Source: CAZPMO01 sp964587515 (GTDB taxonomy: Bacteria > Pseudomonadota > Alphaproteobacteria > MPNO01). Taken from it: a stretch of 52,128 nucleotides of DNA. Both the position numbers and the translations under genes were made by a program. The stretch's first letter is position 1; every line of letters begins with the position of its first letter. The notes beneath the pieces are model-generated. The model made no database searches. It saw only the letters and a list, made by a program, of their open reading frames with translations, and was not told the origin of the DNA. The DNA lies in the NCBI GenBank assembly GCA_964587515.1, contig CAZPMO010000010.1:1-52128 (forward strand), in the 5' to 3' direction. Shown piece by piece: positions 32,989 to 41,544 of the stretch.

Positions 32989-34140
32989 TCAGGCCTCCAG
33001 GGGCGGGATGTCCATCCACCGCCGTTCCGCCCAGCTTTGCATGGCAAGCTCGGCCAGTTGCAATCCCTTCGCGCCTTCCATCAGGGTCCAGCCGAACGGC
33101 GCGTCGTCGTACAGGCTGCGGATAAACATTTCCCATTCCGCCTTGAAGCCGTTGTCGAACTCCAGATCGGCGCCGTATTCCGACCAGGTCCCGAAGAAGT
33201 CGATGGTCTGGGGCTCGTCCGGATTCCACACCGGCGACGGCGTCGCCTCGCGGTCCTGGACGTAGCATTTGGTGAGCCCGGCCACCGCCGCGCCCAGCAC
33301 TCCGTCGGCGTGAAACGTCACCAGATCGTCTTTGCGCACCCGCGTGCACCAGGACGCGAAAATCTGCACGATGGCGCCGTTCTCGAGCTCGACCGTGGCG
33401 TAGGACGCGTCGTCGGCGTCGGCGGTGTAGGGCGCGTCGTTCTCGTCCCAGCGTTTGTCGAAATTCACCGCGCCGATGCAGCTCACCGCCTTCACCTTGC
33501 CGAAGACATTGTCGAGCACGTAGCGCCAGTGCGGCATCATGTCGAGGATGACGCCGCCGCCTTCCGACTTCTTGTAGTTCCAGCTCGGCCGCTGGGCGGC
33601 GCGCCAGTCGCCCTCGAAAACCCAGTAGCCGAAGTCGATCTTCACCGACAGCAGCCGGCCGAAGAATCCGTCGTCGACCAGGCGTTTCATTTTTTGCAGT
33701 CCGGGCAGGAACGTCTTGTCCTGCACCACGCCGTGCTTGATCCCGGCCGCCTCCGCCGCGCGATAAAGGCTCAAAGCCTCTTCCAGCGTCGCGGCGGACG
33801 GTTTTTCGCAATAGATGTGCTTGCCCGCCGCGATCGCCTTGCCGATCACCTCGGCGCGCTTCAAGGTCGATGCTGTGTCAAAGAACAAGGCATCGTCGGG
33901 ATTGGCCAGCGCACCATCCAGGTCATCGGTCCAGCGCTCGATACCGTGCGCCTTGGCCAGTGCGGCGACCTTGTCGGCGCTGCGCCCCACCAGGATCGGG
34001 TCCGGCATCACGCGGTCGCCGTTATCCAGCGCGACGCCGCCCTGTTCCATGATTTTCAGTATCGAACGGATCAGGTGCTGATTGGTGCCCATCCGCCCGG
34101 TTACGCCGTTCATGATGACGCCAAGGCGTCGTTCCGTCAT
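32989..34140 (-). CDS. Gfo/Idh/MocA family oxidoreductase
   Basis: A 383-residue NAD(P)-dependent sugar dehydrogenase-like enzyme and first gene of the catabolic operon. The N-terminal Rossmann region (VTGRMG, then PILVGRSADKV) and the conserved HIYCEKPS (catalytic K) are clear; the C-terminal half is the alpha/beta substrate domain with DMMPHWRYVLD. It probably oxidises a sugar or polyol to the keto form or lactone that the downstream enzymes process. Confidence 0.85.
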   Translation of the reverse strand: MTERRLGVIMNGVTGRMGTNQHLIRSILKIMEQGGVALDNGDRVMPDPILVGRSADKVAALAKAHGIERWTDDLDGALANPDDALFFDTASTLKRAEVIGKAIAAGKHIYCEKPSAATLEEALSLYRAAEAAGIKHGVVQDKTFLPGLQKMKRLVDDGFFGRLLSVKIDFGYWVFEGDWRAAQRPSWNYKKSEGGGVILDMMPHWRYVLDNVFGKVKAVSCIGAVNFDKRWDENDAPYTADADDASYATVELENGAIVQIFASWCTRVRKDDLVTFHADGVLGAAVAGLTKCYVQDREATPSPVWNPDEPQTIDFFGTWSEYGADLEFDNGFKAEWEMFIRSLYDDAPFGWTLMEGAKGLQLAELAMQSWAERRWMDIPPLEA

Positions 34141-34235
34141 TCTAGGTCTCCGTGGCCCGTGTTCGACAAGAAACGAGAATGACGTAATCGCCGGGCCGGA
34201 TCAAACGCCCGGTCGAGGGTGTGAAGGGATCATCC

Positions 34236-35063
34236 ATGGCCAGTAAAAATCCGCCGCGTTTCATCGAGTTGCCGGAGAGCGATGCGACGGGGCGTATCCG
34301 GGATATCTATGCCGATATCAGGCTCTGTCTCGGCGCGCCCATGGTGAACCTGGTCTATCGTCACATGGCCTGTCAGCCGGGTTGCCTCGAATGGGCGTGG
34401 GGCGTGTTGCGACCGCTGTTCGTATCCGGCGAAATTGCCGGCGCGGCCGAGGCGCTGGTCGGCGGTGTCGAAGGAGCCGGCGCGTTCGAAATCACCGGCC
34501 CTATCGATGCGGAAGCGCAAGCCGCGCTGGTCACGGTGCTCGACGCCTATAACCGGGCCAATCCGATGAACCTGATTGCGCTTGAGCTGCTGTCTCTGGC
34601 GCTGGCGGGCGACTTCGAGCCGGCAAGCGGTCGTGAAGACGTGGCGTCCGAGCCGCCGGTCGGAGAACCAGCGCCTATTCTGCCGTCGATGCTGGATGCG
34701 GATCAGGTCGCGCCCGAGACCGCCGATTTGATGCGTCTTCTGGCGCGCCAGTCGACCGGCGGCGGTGACGATGTAATCCCGTCGCTTTACCGTCATCTCG
34801 CGCACTGGCCGCAATGTCTCGCCGTCGTTTCCGGGGCGTTGGCGGTCTTTCTCGCCGAGACCGATCTCGACGCGGCGGCGGGCAGGCTGGCGGGCGAAGC
34901 CGGGGCGGCCGCGGCGCGATTGCCGCTGCGCGCGCCCGAAGGGTTGCCGCCGCCCTCGTTAGCTCAGCGTGAAAGTCTCCGGGAGTTGATCGGTTTCTTT
35001 CCCGCCGCGATCTGTCGCATGATCGTGATCGGAACCTATTTGCGCCGGTCGTTACCGGGTTAG
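34236..35063 (+). CDS. DehI-like (2-haloacid dehalogenase-related) protein
   Basis: A 275-residue helical protein resembling the DehI family (PF10778), which hydrolyses D- and L-2-haloacids without an ester intermediate. The characteristic pseudo-repeat is visible: ATGRIRDIYADIRLCLGAPM plus VNLVYRHMACQPGCLEWAW in the first half, and a matching APETADLMRLLARQS ... SLYRHLAHWPQCL in the second. I cannot confirm the catalytic aspartate by eye, so activity is unproven. The ATG at 34236 follows AAGGGA. It is divergent from the oxidoreductase operon and converges on the hydrolase gene with overlapping stops. Confidence 0.65.
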   Translation: MASKNPPRFIELPESDATGRIRDIYADIRLCLGAPMVNLVYRHMACQPGCLEWAWGVLRPLFVSGEIAGAAEALVGGVEGAGAFEITGPIDAEAQAALVTVLDAYNRANPMNLIALELLSLALAGDFEPASGREDVASEPPVGEPAPILPSMLDADQVAPETADLMRLLARQSTGGGDDVIPSLYRHLAHWPQCLAVVSGALAVFLAETDLDAAAGRLAGEAGAAAARLPLRAPEGLPPPSLAQRESLRELIGFFPAAICRMIVIGTYLRRSLPG

Positions 35064-36478
35064 CGGTTGGGGAGAGCCGAAAGAATTTCGCGAAAACGGC
35101 GGATCGGCGCGTCGTCCCGGATTAGCTTCATCGGCACCGAAAAATGGCCGCACCGCCAGATGAAGGCGTTTTCATCCGGTATTCCCCAACCCCGGATCAG
35201 CTTCTCGCCGCTGTCGAACGGCGTGACTTTGTCCTTGCCGCCCAGCACCGAGACGATATTGCCGGGATCGACCACCGGTTTACCGATGGGATCGAGCAAG
35301 GGCAGCCATTTGTGCAGCCGTTCCTGGGTCCAGCCGCTTGCCGCGGCGGCTTCCGGAATGCCCCAGACGCGCGCCAGCGCGCCCCGGACGGCGGCGTCTT
35401 CATGTCTGCCGCAATGGGTCACCAGGAACAGGGCGTCGGGGTGCAGCCGCGCCGGCCAGTACCGCGCCCGGGTCGCGAGCAATTGCGCGGCCAGCGCGCC
35501 GAGGCTGCTGCCGCCCACCGCGACGGGCCCCTTGCTGGTGCGCCGCGCCCAATCGATCAGCGCCGCCCATTCGGGAAGCTGGGCCGTGAAAATATCGAGC
35601 GCCCCGCGCGGCGCCCGGGCGATGAACGCCTCGCCGCCATATCGTCCCGGCGGCACGCGCCTGCCATGCCACGGCGCTTCCGGCCGGACCACGCGGATTC
35701 CCATGCGGCACATGGTGAAGACCTCGTCGACCAGCCCGTGCCAGTGGTCGAACTCGACGCAGACCCCGTGGCCGAAGATTACGGTGGGCGGATCGGTCAC
35801 GCCCTCGGGCTCGTAGACCCGGGCAATTACTTCGTCGTCCATGCGCGGCGAGGGTGAGGGGAAGCGGATCCAGGATTCGCTCCCCGCCAGTCCCGGCACG
35901 CGGTGCGACTGGGTGATCTCCGGCATGGTGGCGGGCGCGGGGAAGGCGCTCTCGGGGCTCGCCAGCGCGTTGGCGTAATCGGCCTCGACCTCCTCCGGCG
36001 AAGGGATGTCCCACTTCACCAGGGGAATCTTTCGTCCACGGGCGAGGAAGAGGAAGTTGCGCCGCGTCGCGTTATAGGCGTGCCGGCGGTCGCGCCGCGC
36101 CGTCTCGACCGCGACCAGATGGTGCGGCGCCACCGCTTCCGGGCCGAAAAATACCTCGCGCCAGCGCGCTTCGGTCGCGTTGACCGCCTCGCGCGCGCTT
36201 TCGAATTTCGCCAGCGCTTCGCGCAGCCGGGGCTCCAGGTGCGGCACCGGCGCCAACGGGATTTCCTCATAGAACCGCGCCACCGAGCCTTCCGCCGCGC
36301 GCGCCGCCGCCCACAGCCGCGACAGCGGAAAGAACCATCGCGCCAGCAGCCGCAGCGCGACCGCGTCGAACCAGGGCCGCGCGATCAGCCCGCCGACCGG
36401 CGAGCGCAGCCATCGCGCGGCGAACTCCTCGGCGTGCAGCCGGAATTCCGGCTCGGGCGGGGTTGGGGATTCCGTCAT
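35060..36478 (-). CDS. Alpha/beta hydrolase
   Basis: A 472-residue protein with a C-terminal alpha/beta hydrolase domain (about 190-470) and a helical N-terminal part. The oxyanion region is FGHGVCVEFDH, the nucleophile elbow is GGSSLGA (322-328), and the catalytic His is likely in CGHFS near 448. The N-terminal 180 residues contain a charged helical segment. Substrate is unknown; with the acyltransferase just upstream it may act on lipids or esters. Confidence 0.75.
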   Translation of the reverse strand: MTESPTPPEPEFRLHAEEFAARWLRSPVGGLIARPWFDAVALRLLARWFFPLSRLWAAARAAEGSVARFYEEIPLAPVPHLEPRLREALAKFESAREAVNATEARWREVFFGPEAVAPHHLVAVETARRDRRHAYNATRRNFLFLARGRKIPLVKWDIPSPEEVEADYANALASPESAFPAPATMPEITQSHRVPGLAGSESWIRFPSPSPRMDDEVIARVYEPEGVTDPPTVIFGHGVCVEFDHWHGLVDEVFTMCRMGIRVVRPEAPWHGRRVPPGRYGGEAFIARAPRGALDIFTAQLPEWAALIDWARRTSKGPVAVGGSSLGALAAQLLATRARYWPARLHPDALFLVTHCGRHEDAAVRGALARVWGIPEAAAASGWTQERLHKWLPLLDPIGKPVVDPGNIVSVLGGKDKVTPFDSGEKLIRGWGIPDENAFIWRCGHFSVPMKLIRDDAPIRRFREILSALPNR

Positions 36479-36536
36479 CGGTTATTTATAGCCGATCCCT
36501 GTGTCGGCCAGCAGCGGCGAATTGGTGCGGTGGTCG

Positions 36537-37976
36537 TCATTCGCCCGCCAGCGCATGTCCCGGTAAAAAGTGGGCCACCGGCTTCACATAGAACCGCAGC
36601 ATCGCGAGTTCGGCGGGGTTGGCAACATATCGGCCCGGCTCCTCCTCGATCACGATATGGCGGGCGAGCAGCATTCGCAGCCCGTCGCCGACCGCGAGGT
36701 TCTCTTCGCCGAAGGGGAGATAGACATCGGTGCTGTTTGCTTCGAATTCCCCTACGAGCTGATGGGCGCGGGCCTTGAGGTCGAGCTCGCTCAGCCGCCG
36801 TTCCGGCGTTTCCAGGAACGCGGTCGCGACCAGCGAGACCGGCAGCACCGGGATCAGCTTCGCGATGTCGCCCATCAGATCGTCGGCCAGCCGCGCCACC
36901 CATTCGAACCGTTCCGCCCGGTCGAGCGCGGTCGGATCGACGCCATGCCCGGCGAGCCAACCCTTCAACGAGACCGGCGCGCCGAAATTGGCGCAGGCGC
37001 GTCCGAACCGCCGCCGTCGCCCATGTGCGATCTGCAACGACGTGCGCAGGAAAAATCCGACCGTGGCCTTTAAAACGAATATCGTGCCGCGCCGGCTGAT
37101 CATCGCCTCGTCCTGGTTCTGCAACAGGCCGCGATCCTCCATCACGCGTTCGTAATTGATGCCGACCGGCACGAAGACGATGTCGCGCTCCCCTTTGGGA
37201 TCGAAATCGCGGATCATGTAATCGAGCAGCCCGAGCTTGGGCTTTTGCAGCCCGCCGTCGCGCGACAGCGCGCCTTCCGGGTAAATACCCTGGGGGACGC
37301 GGCCCTCGACGGCCATCTGCACGTAGCGCTCCAGCACCCGGCGATATAGCGGCTCGTCCGCGCCGCGGCGCACGAAATACGCGCCCATGGCGCGCAGCAG
37401 ATTGCCCATCGGCCAGAACAGCGTCCATTCCCCGGCCGCGTAGGACAGCGCGGCCCGGCGCGAGGCCAGATAGGTGACCAGCAGGTAATCGAAATTGCTG
37501 CGGTGGTTCATTACCAGCACCACGCCGTTCTCGGTGCCGAGCGCGGAAAGCGCGGATTCGTCGACATAGCCGATCCGCACCCGATAGAAGAACCGCAGGA
37601 ACCCCCGGGCGATCCAATAACCGATCCGGAATTAGAAATAGGCATTGAAGCCGGGCACGATCTCGCGCGCATAGGACTCGGCTTCCTCGATCACCACCTG
37701 GCGGGGCAAGTCCCGCGCCGCCGCCTTTTCGGCGATGGCTTCCATCACCTTCTCGTCGAAGACCAGCCGGTCGATCAGCGCCGCACGCCGCGTCAGCATG
37801 AAGGGCGGAAGTTCGAGATCGAGTCGCGCGTGGACGTCATCGATTACGCGACTGACCCGGTTGCGCACGAACCAGCGAAACCCCGGCATCAGCAGCAAAG
37901 TCAGGAACGACCAGGCCGCGAACACGGTGATCAGAACGAACAGCCAGATCGGCAATTCCAGCGTCGCCGACATCAT
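36537..37976 (-). pseudogene. PlsB/PlsC-like glycerolipid acyltransferase, broken by an in-frame TAA
   Basis: The reading frame runs from 37976 to 36537 with one TAA at 37632-37634. Codons 1-114 give a membrane N-terminus ending EIVPGFNAYF; the frame continues unchanged after the stop with FRIGYWIARGFLRFFYRVRI and then the PlsC domain (NHRSNFDY, GAYFVRR, YPEGALSRDG). Relatives have a Tyr where the stop lies (NAYFYFRIGYW), so a single TAT/TAC to TAA change explains it. It is a recent nonsense mutation, a sequencing error, or a readthrough site. If intact it would acylate (lyso)phosphatidate or glycerol-3-phosphate. The downstream piece could restart at a GTG at 37580, but would lack the N-terminal segment. 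Confidence 0.8.
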
Positions 37977-38061
37977 CTTCTTTCTTGGTTTTCTTCATCT
38001 TAAGCATGCCGCATGCACGACGTCTTGTCAGTAACCGGACGACAGGCTACCAAGGGCCGTC

Positions 38062-38658
38062 ATGCAGCGCGTCCACGAGATTCTCGATTTTTGGTTCGGA
38101 AAGCCCGACAGTCCGGAATTCGGCGAGTATCGCCGTATCTGGTTTCGCGGCGGGCCGGCGTTCGACGCAGAAATCACGACTCGATTCCTCGACTATCATG
38201 AGACCGCCTTGGCCGGCGAGTTGGACCATTGGCGGGATGACGCGCAAGCCTGCCTCGCGCTGTTGCTGCTGTTCGACCAGTTTTCGCGCAACATGTTCCG
38301 GGGCGGCCCCCGATCCTACGCGACGGATCCGCTGGCCCGCGAAATCGCGCGGCACGCCATCGCGCGCGGCTTCGACAAGGGCCGCCACCCCATCGAGTGC
38401 CAGTTCTACTATCTGCCGTTCGAGCACAGCGAGGACATGGCCGATCAACACCGTTCGGTCGAATTGATGAGCGCCATGCCGGAAAACGAAAAGAAAAAAG
38501 ACAACATCCTCCACGCCGAACGACACCGCGAAGTGATCAAGCGCTTCGGCCGCTTTCCCAGCCGCAATCAATTCCTGGGGCGCGAAAGCACGCCCGAGGA
38601 AATCAAATTCATGGCTGAAAATCCCGATTACAATTTCGGCCAGAACCGGGATCCCTGA
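38062..38658 (+). CDS. DUF924 family protein
   Basis: A 198-residue soluble protein of the DUF924 family (TPR-like helical fold). Conserved landmarks are VHEILDFWFGKPD at the start, LLLFDQFSRNMFRG in the middle, and ECQFYYLPFEHSEDMADQ, then RFPSRNQFLGRESTPEE near the end. Function unknown in the literature I recall. It ends five bases before the LhgO-like gene, suggesting co-transcription. Confidence 0.88.
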   Translation: MQRVHEILDFWFGKPDSPEFGEYRRIWFRGGPAFDAEITTRFLDYHETALAGELDHWRDDAQACLALLLLFDQFSRNMFRGGPRSYATDPLAREIARHAIARGFDKGRHPIECQFYYLPFEHSEDMADQHRSVELMSAMPENEKKKDNILHAERHREVIKRFGRFPSRNQFLGRESTPEEIKFMAENPDYNFGQNRDP

Positions 38659-38663
38659 ACAGA

Positions 38664-39791
38664 ATGACCGACCGGGTCGAATGCGTGGTGATCGGCGCCG
38701 GCGTGGTGGGGCTCGCCGTGGCGCGCCGGCTCGCGATGGACGGGCGCGAAGTGGTGATATTGGAGCGCGCCGACACCATCGGCGCGGAGACGTCTTCGCG
38801 CAATTCCGAGGTCATCCATGCGGGCATCTATTACCCCAAGGACAGCCTGAAGGCGCTCTACTGCGTCGCGGGCAAGCACGCGCTCTATGACTATTGCGCC
38901 GCGCACGCCGTGCCGCATCGGCGTTGCGGCAAGTTCATCGTCGCGACCAGCGACGACGAAATTGGCGAGCTTGAACGGCTGAAAGGCGTCGCCGCCGGCA
39001 ACGGCGTGCCCGATCTCGAGTGGATGACGCCGGCCGAGGTGACGGCGGAAGAACCCGCGATCAGTTGCGTGGCGGCGCTGCGCTCGCCCTCGACCGGCAT
39101 CATCGACAGCCACGCCTTGATGCTGGCCTATCTCGGCGACGCCGAGGCGCATGGCGCGATGGCGGCTTTTCTCACGCCGGTCATCGGCGGGCGTATCGAG
39201 GACGACGGCATTTATTTGCGTACCGGCGGCGCCGAGGCGGCGGAAATCAAGGCGGATATGGTGATCAATTCGGCGGGTCTGTGGGCCCAGAAAATCGCCG
39301 CCGCGATAGACGGCGTCCCGGCCGCCACCATCCCGCCGAGCCATTACGCGAAAGGCAACTATTACACGCTGGTGGGGCGCGCGCCGTTCTCGCGGCCGAT
39401 CTATCCGGTGCCGGGTCAGGCCAGCCTCGGCGTCCATGTCACCCTCGACATGGGCGGCCAGGTGAAATTCGGCCCGGACGTCGAATGGCTGGAGGCGCGT
39501 GATCCCGACGACCTCGATTACGATGTCGATCCGGCCCGCGCCGAGGTCTTCTACGAGGCCGTCCGGCGCTATTACCCGGCGCTCGCCGACGGCGCTATCC
39601 AGACCGGCTATAGCGGCATCCGGCCCAAGATCCAGGCGCCGGGGGAGGCCGCCCGGGATTTCGTGATCCAGGGGTCCGGGGAGCACGGAATAGCCGGAAT
39701 GGTGAACCTCTATGGCATTGAATCTCCAGGGTTAACCAGCTCGCTGGCAATCGCCGACCGGGTCGCGGAAATTTTGAATTCGGCCCCTTGA
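38664..39791 (+). CDS. FAD-dependent oxidoreductase, L-2-hydroxyglutarate oxidase-like
   Basis: A 375-residue DAO-fold flavoprotein. GAGVVGLAVARRLA (12-25) binds FAD, ETSSRNSEVIHAGIYYP is the typical LhgO-family segment, and GYSGIRPKI lies near the C-terminus with the closing GIESPGLTSSLAIA. LhgO oxidises L-2-hydroxyglutarate to 2-oxoglutarate, a metabolite-repair step; a related 2-hydroxyacid is possible. The 3' end overlaps the likely heat-shock promoter of the next gene. Confidence 0.85.
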   Translation: MTDRVECVVIGAGVVGLAVARRLAMDGREVVILERADTIGAETSSRNSEVIHAGIYYPKDSLKALYCVAGKHALYDYCAAHAVPHRRCGKFIVATSDDEIGELERLKGVAAGNGVPDLEWMTPAEVTAEEPAISCVAALRSPSTGIIDSHALMLAYLGDAEAHGAMAAFLTPVIGGRIEDDGIYLRTGGAEAAEIKADMVINSAGLWAQKIAAAIDGVPAATIPPSHYAKGNYYTLVGRAPFSRPIYPVPGQASLGVHVTLDMGGQVKFGPDVEWLEARDPDDLDYDVDPARAEVFYEAVRRYYPALADGAIQTGYSGIRPKIQAPGEAARDFVIQGSGEHGIAGMVNLYGIESPGLTSSLAIADRVAEILNSAP

Positions 39792-39814
39792 ACCGTCCCT
39801 GATCGTTCTTAAAT
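39787..39814 (+). promoter_or_regulatory. Candidate sigma-32 promoter for hsp20
   Basis: CTTGAA (39787-39792), the RpoH -35 consensus, is followed 15 bases later by CTTAAAT (39808-39814), resembling the alphaproteobacterial RpoH -10. The -35 overlaps the stop codon of the upstream gene. The -10 is only a partial match. Confidence 0.45.
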
Positions 39815-39867
39815 CTTGAGTGTCGGATGCCGCATAGCGGGTCCGGCAATTGAACCGGCCAGCCCGT

Positions 39868-39909
39868 ATGGGTGGCCATGGACCCTGCATGTTGCTCATA
39901 GGAGGACTG
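39868..39909 (+). promoter_or_regulatory. ROSE-like RNA thermometer in the hsp20 leader
   Basis: The leader ends with TTGCT (39892-39896), a short loop, then the ribosome site AGGAGG (39900-39905). TYGCT paired to the ribosome site is the conserved 3' hairpin of ROSE elements, which melts at high temperature to free it. Just upstream, GGCCAGCCC-GTAT-GGGTGGCC forms an 8-pair stem with one bulged G, consistent with the multi-hairpin architecture of ROSE leaders. Confidence 0.75.
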
Positions 39910-39914
39910 TAGCC

Positions 39915-40370
39915 ATGCGAGATTTCGACTTTTCCCCCCTGTTTCGTTCCGCCATTGGATTCGACCGCCTGCCGTCGATGATCGACACGGCAAACCGGCT
40001 GAACGGCGCGACCGATTCCTATCCGCCCTATAACATCGAGAAGCTCGGCGAGGATGAATATCGCATCACCCTCGCGATCGCCGGTTTCGGCCCCGATGAT
40101 ATCGAGATCGAGGCGCGGGACGGCACGCTGACCGTAAAGGGCAAGAACGCCGCCGAACCAGAAGGCGTCCGCTATCTGCATCGCGGTATCGCCGGGCGCG
40201 CCTTCGAACGCCGTTTCCAGCTCGCCGACCACGTGGAAGTGCGGTCGGCCGATCTTGCCAACGGTTTGCTTGTCGTCGGACTGGTGCGCGAACTGCCCGA
40301 GGCGATGAAACCGCGCCGGATCGAGATCACCTCGTCCGGCAAGGCCATCGAACATAAAAGCGCCGCCTGA
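39915..40370 (+). CDS. Small heat-shock protein Hsp20 (IbpA-like)
   Basis: A 151-residue alpha-crystallin-type chaperone that holds unfolding proteins in the cytoplasm. The N-terminus MRDFDFSPLFRSAIGFDRL is typical of IbpA-like proteins, the crystallin domain spans about 38-130 (YNIEKLGEDEYRITLAIAGF, RGIAGRAFERRFQL), and the C-terminal tail has the RRIEI (I/V-x-I) motif. The ATG at 39915 follows AGGAGG within the thermometer hairpin. Confidence 0.93.
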   Translation: MRDFDFSPLFRSAIGFDRLPSMIDTANRLNGATDSYPPYNIEKLGEDEYRITLAIAGFGPDDIEIEARDGTLTVKGKNAAEPEGVRYLHRGIAGRAFERRFQLADHVEVRSADLANGLLVVGLVRELPEAMKPRRIEITSSGKAIEHKSAA

Positions 40371-40403
40371 GGATATTTCCCTCCACAGTTGGCTATCGAC
40401 CGG

Positions 40404-40440
40404 CGGGGTCGGGAGCGATGCTCCCGGCCCCGTTTGCCTT
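40404..40440 (+). terminator. Rho-independent terminator after hsp20
   Basis: A 13-pair hairpin (40404-40416 with 40420-40432, one G-T wobble) and GAT loop are followed by TTTGCCTTTT. It sits 34 bases after the hsp20 stop and ends that transcript. Confidence 0.88.
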
Positions 40441-40457
40441 TTCGGCAGCGATAGCCC

Positions 40458-40544
40458 TTGACATTCATGGCCGATTATCCAATTTTCGTGCGCCCTGAAG
40501 CGGGTGACAAAACACCATACAAAACCGAAACTTTTCAATCGGTT
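40458..40544 (+). promoter_or_regulatory. Promoter and inverted repeat before the ABC operon
   Basis: A perfect -35 TTGACA (40458-40463) precedes a weak -10 (AATTTT, 40481-40486) at 17-base spacing. Downstream is the inverted repeat AACCGA-N10-TCGGTT (40523-40544), a candidate operator, 42 bases before the start of the ATPase gene. Confidence 0.55.
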
Positions 40545-40585
40545 GGAACGGGCAAAGGTGACACGATGGTAAGAGGAATTCGACC

Positions 40586-41530
40586 ATGAGCGGGATGCTG
40601 GAACTCCAGCGCCTGACCAAGCGTTTCGGCTTGCTGACGGCGGTCGACGACGTGAGTCTGAGCGTTGATCGCGGCGAGGTGCTTGGTTTTCTCGGCCCCA
40701 ACGGCGCCGGCAAGACGACCGCCATGCGGATGATTACGGGCTTTCTGCCGCCGACATCGGGCACCGCCATGGTGTGCGGCTTCGACGTTACCCAAGCGCC
40801 CATCGACGTAAAGCGGCGCATCGGCTATGTGCCCGAGGGCGCGCCTCTTTATGAGGACATGACGCCGAAGGGGTTGCTTGGGTTCATCGCCGGCATACGC
40901 GGCATATCCGGCAAGGCGCGTGATGACGCGGTCGCGCGCGCCGCCGAAATGATCAACCTCAAGGACGTAATGCAGCAGCCGATCGGGACGCTGTCGAAGG
41001 GCTTCAAGCGCCGCGTCGCGGTCGCCCAGGCGATCCTGCACGATCCCGAGGTATTGATCCTCGACGAGCCCACCGACGGGCTTGACCCCAATCAGAAACA
41101 CGAGGTCCGCGCCCTGATCCGGAGCATGGCCGAGAACAAGGCGATCATCATCTCCACCCATCTGCTCGACGAGGTCGACTCGGTATGCACCCGCGCGGTC
41201 ATCATTTCGCGCGGCAAGGTGGTGGCCGACGGCACGCCCGAGGAGCTTGAATCCCGGTCGAGCTTTTTCAACGCGGTCAGCATCCGCATCGGCGTCGATC
41301 ATTGCGACCGGTGCCACGAGGCGCTTGCCGGGATTTCCGGGGTCGCCAGCGTCGATATCCTGGACCGGTCGGCGGCCATCGCGCATCTGATGGTGATGCC
41401 GGAGGGCGGCAAGCCGATCATCCAGGAAATCAGCGCTCATATCCGCGGCGCCGATTTTCCGGTCGAGGAAATCCGCGCTGAAAAAGGTCACCTCGACGAG
41501 GTGTTCCGCCAAATCACGACGTCGGCTTAG
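40586..41530 (+). CDS. ABC transporter ATPase (GldA-like)
   Basis: A 314-residue ABC ATPase. Walker A is GPNGAGKTT (37-45), the signature is a variant LSKGFKRR in place of LSGGQ, Walker B is VLILDEPTDGLDP, and the switch His lies in IIISTHLLDEVD. It powers the membrane component encoded next. The signature variant is common in the GldA-type subfamily of ABC-2 systems. GAGGAA precedes the ATG. Confidence 0.9.
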   Translation: MSGMLELQRLTKRFGLLTAVDDVSLSVDRGEVLGFLGPNGAGKTTAMRMITGFLPPTSGTAMVCGFDVTQAPIDVKRRIGYVPEGAPLYEDMTPKGLLGFIAGIRGISGKARDDAVARAAEMINLKDVMQQPIGTLSKGFKRRVAVAQAILHDPEVLILDEPTDGLDPNQKHEVRALIRSMAENKAIIISTHLLDEVDSVCTRAVIISRGKVVADGTPEELESRSSFFNAVSIRIGVDHCDRCHEALAGISGVASVDILDRSAAIAHLMVMPEGGKPIIQEISAHIRGADFPVEEIRAEKGHLDEVFRQITTSA

Positions 41531-41544
41531 GAAGGGCGAAGTCC

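Noticed and set aside
36475..37617. A 380-codon minus-strand frame overlapping the acyltransferase
   Set aside because: It is Arg/Ala/Gly-rich in a shifted frame; the PlsC motifs lie in the neighbouring frame.
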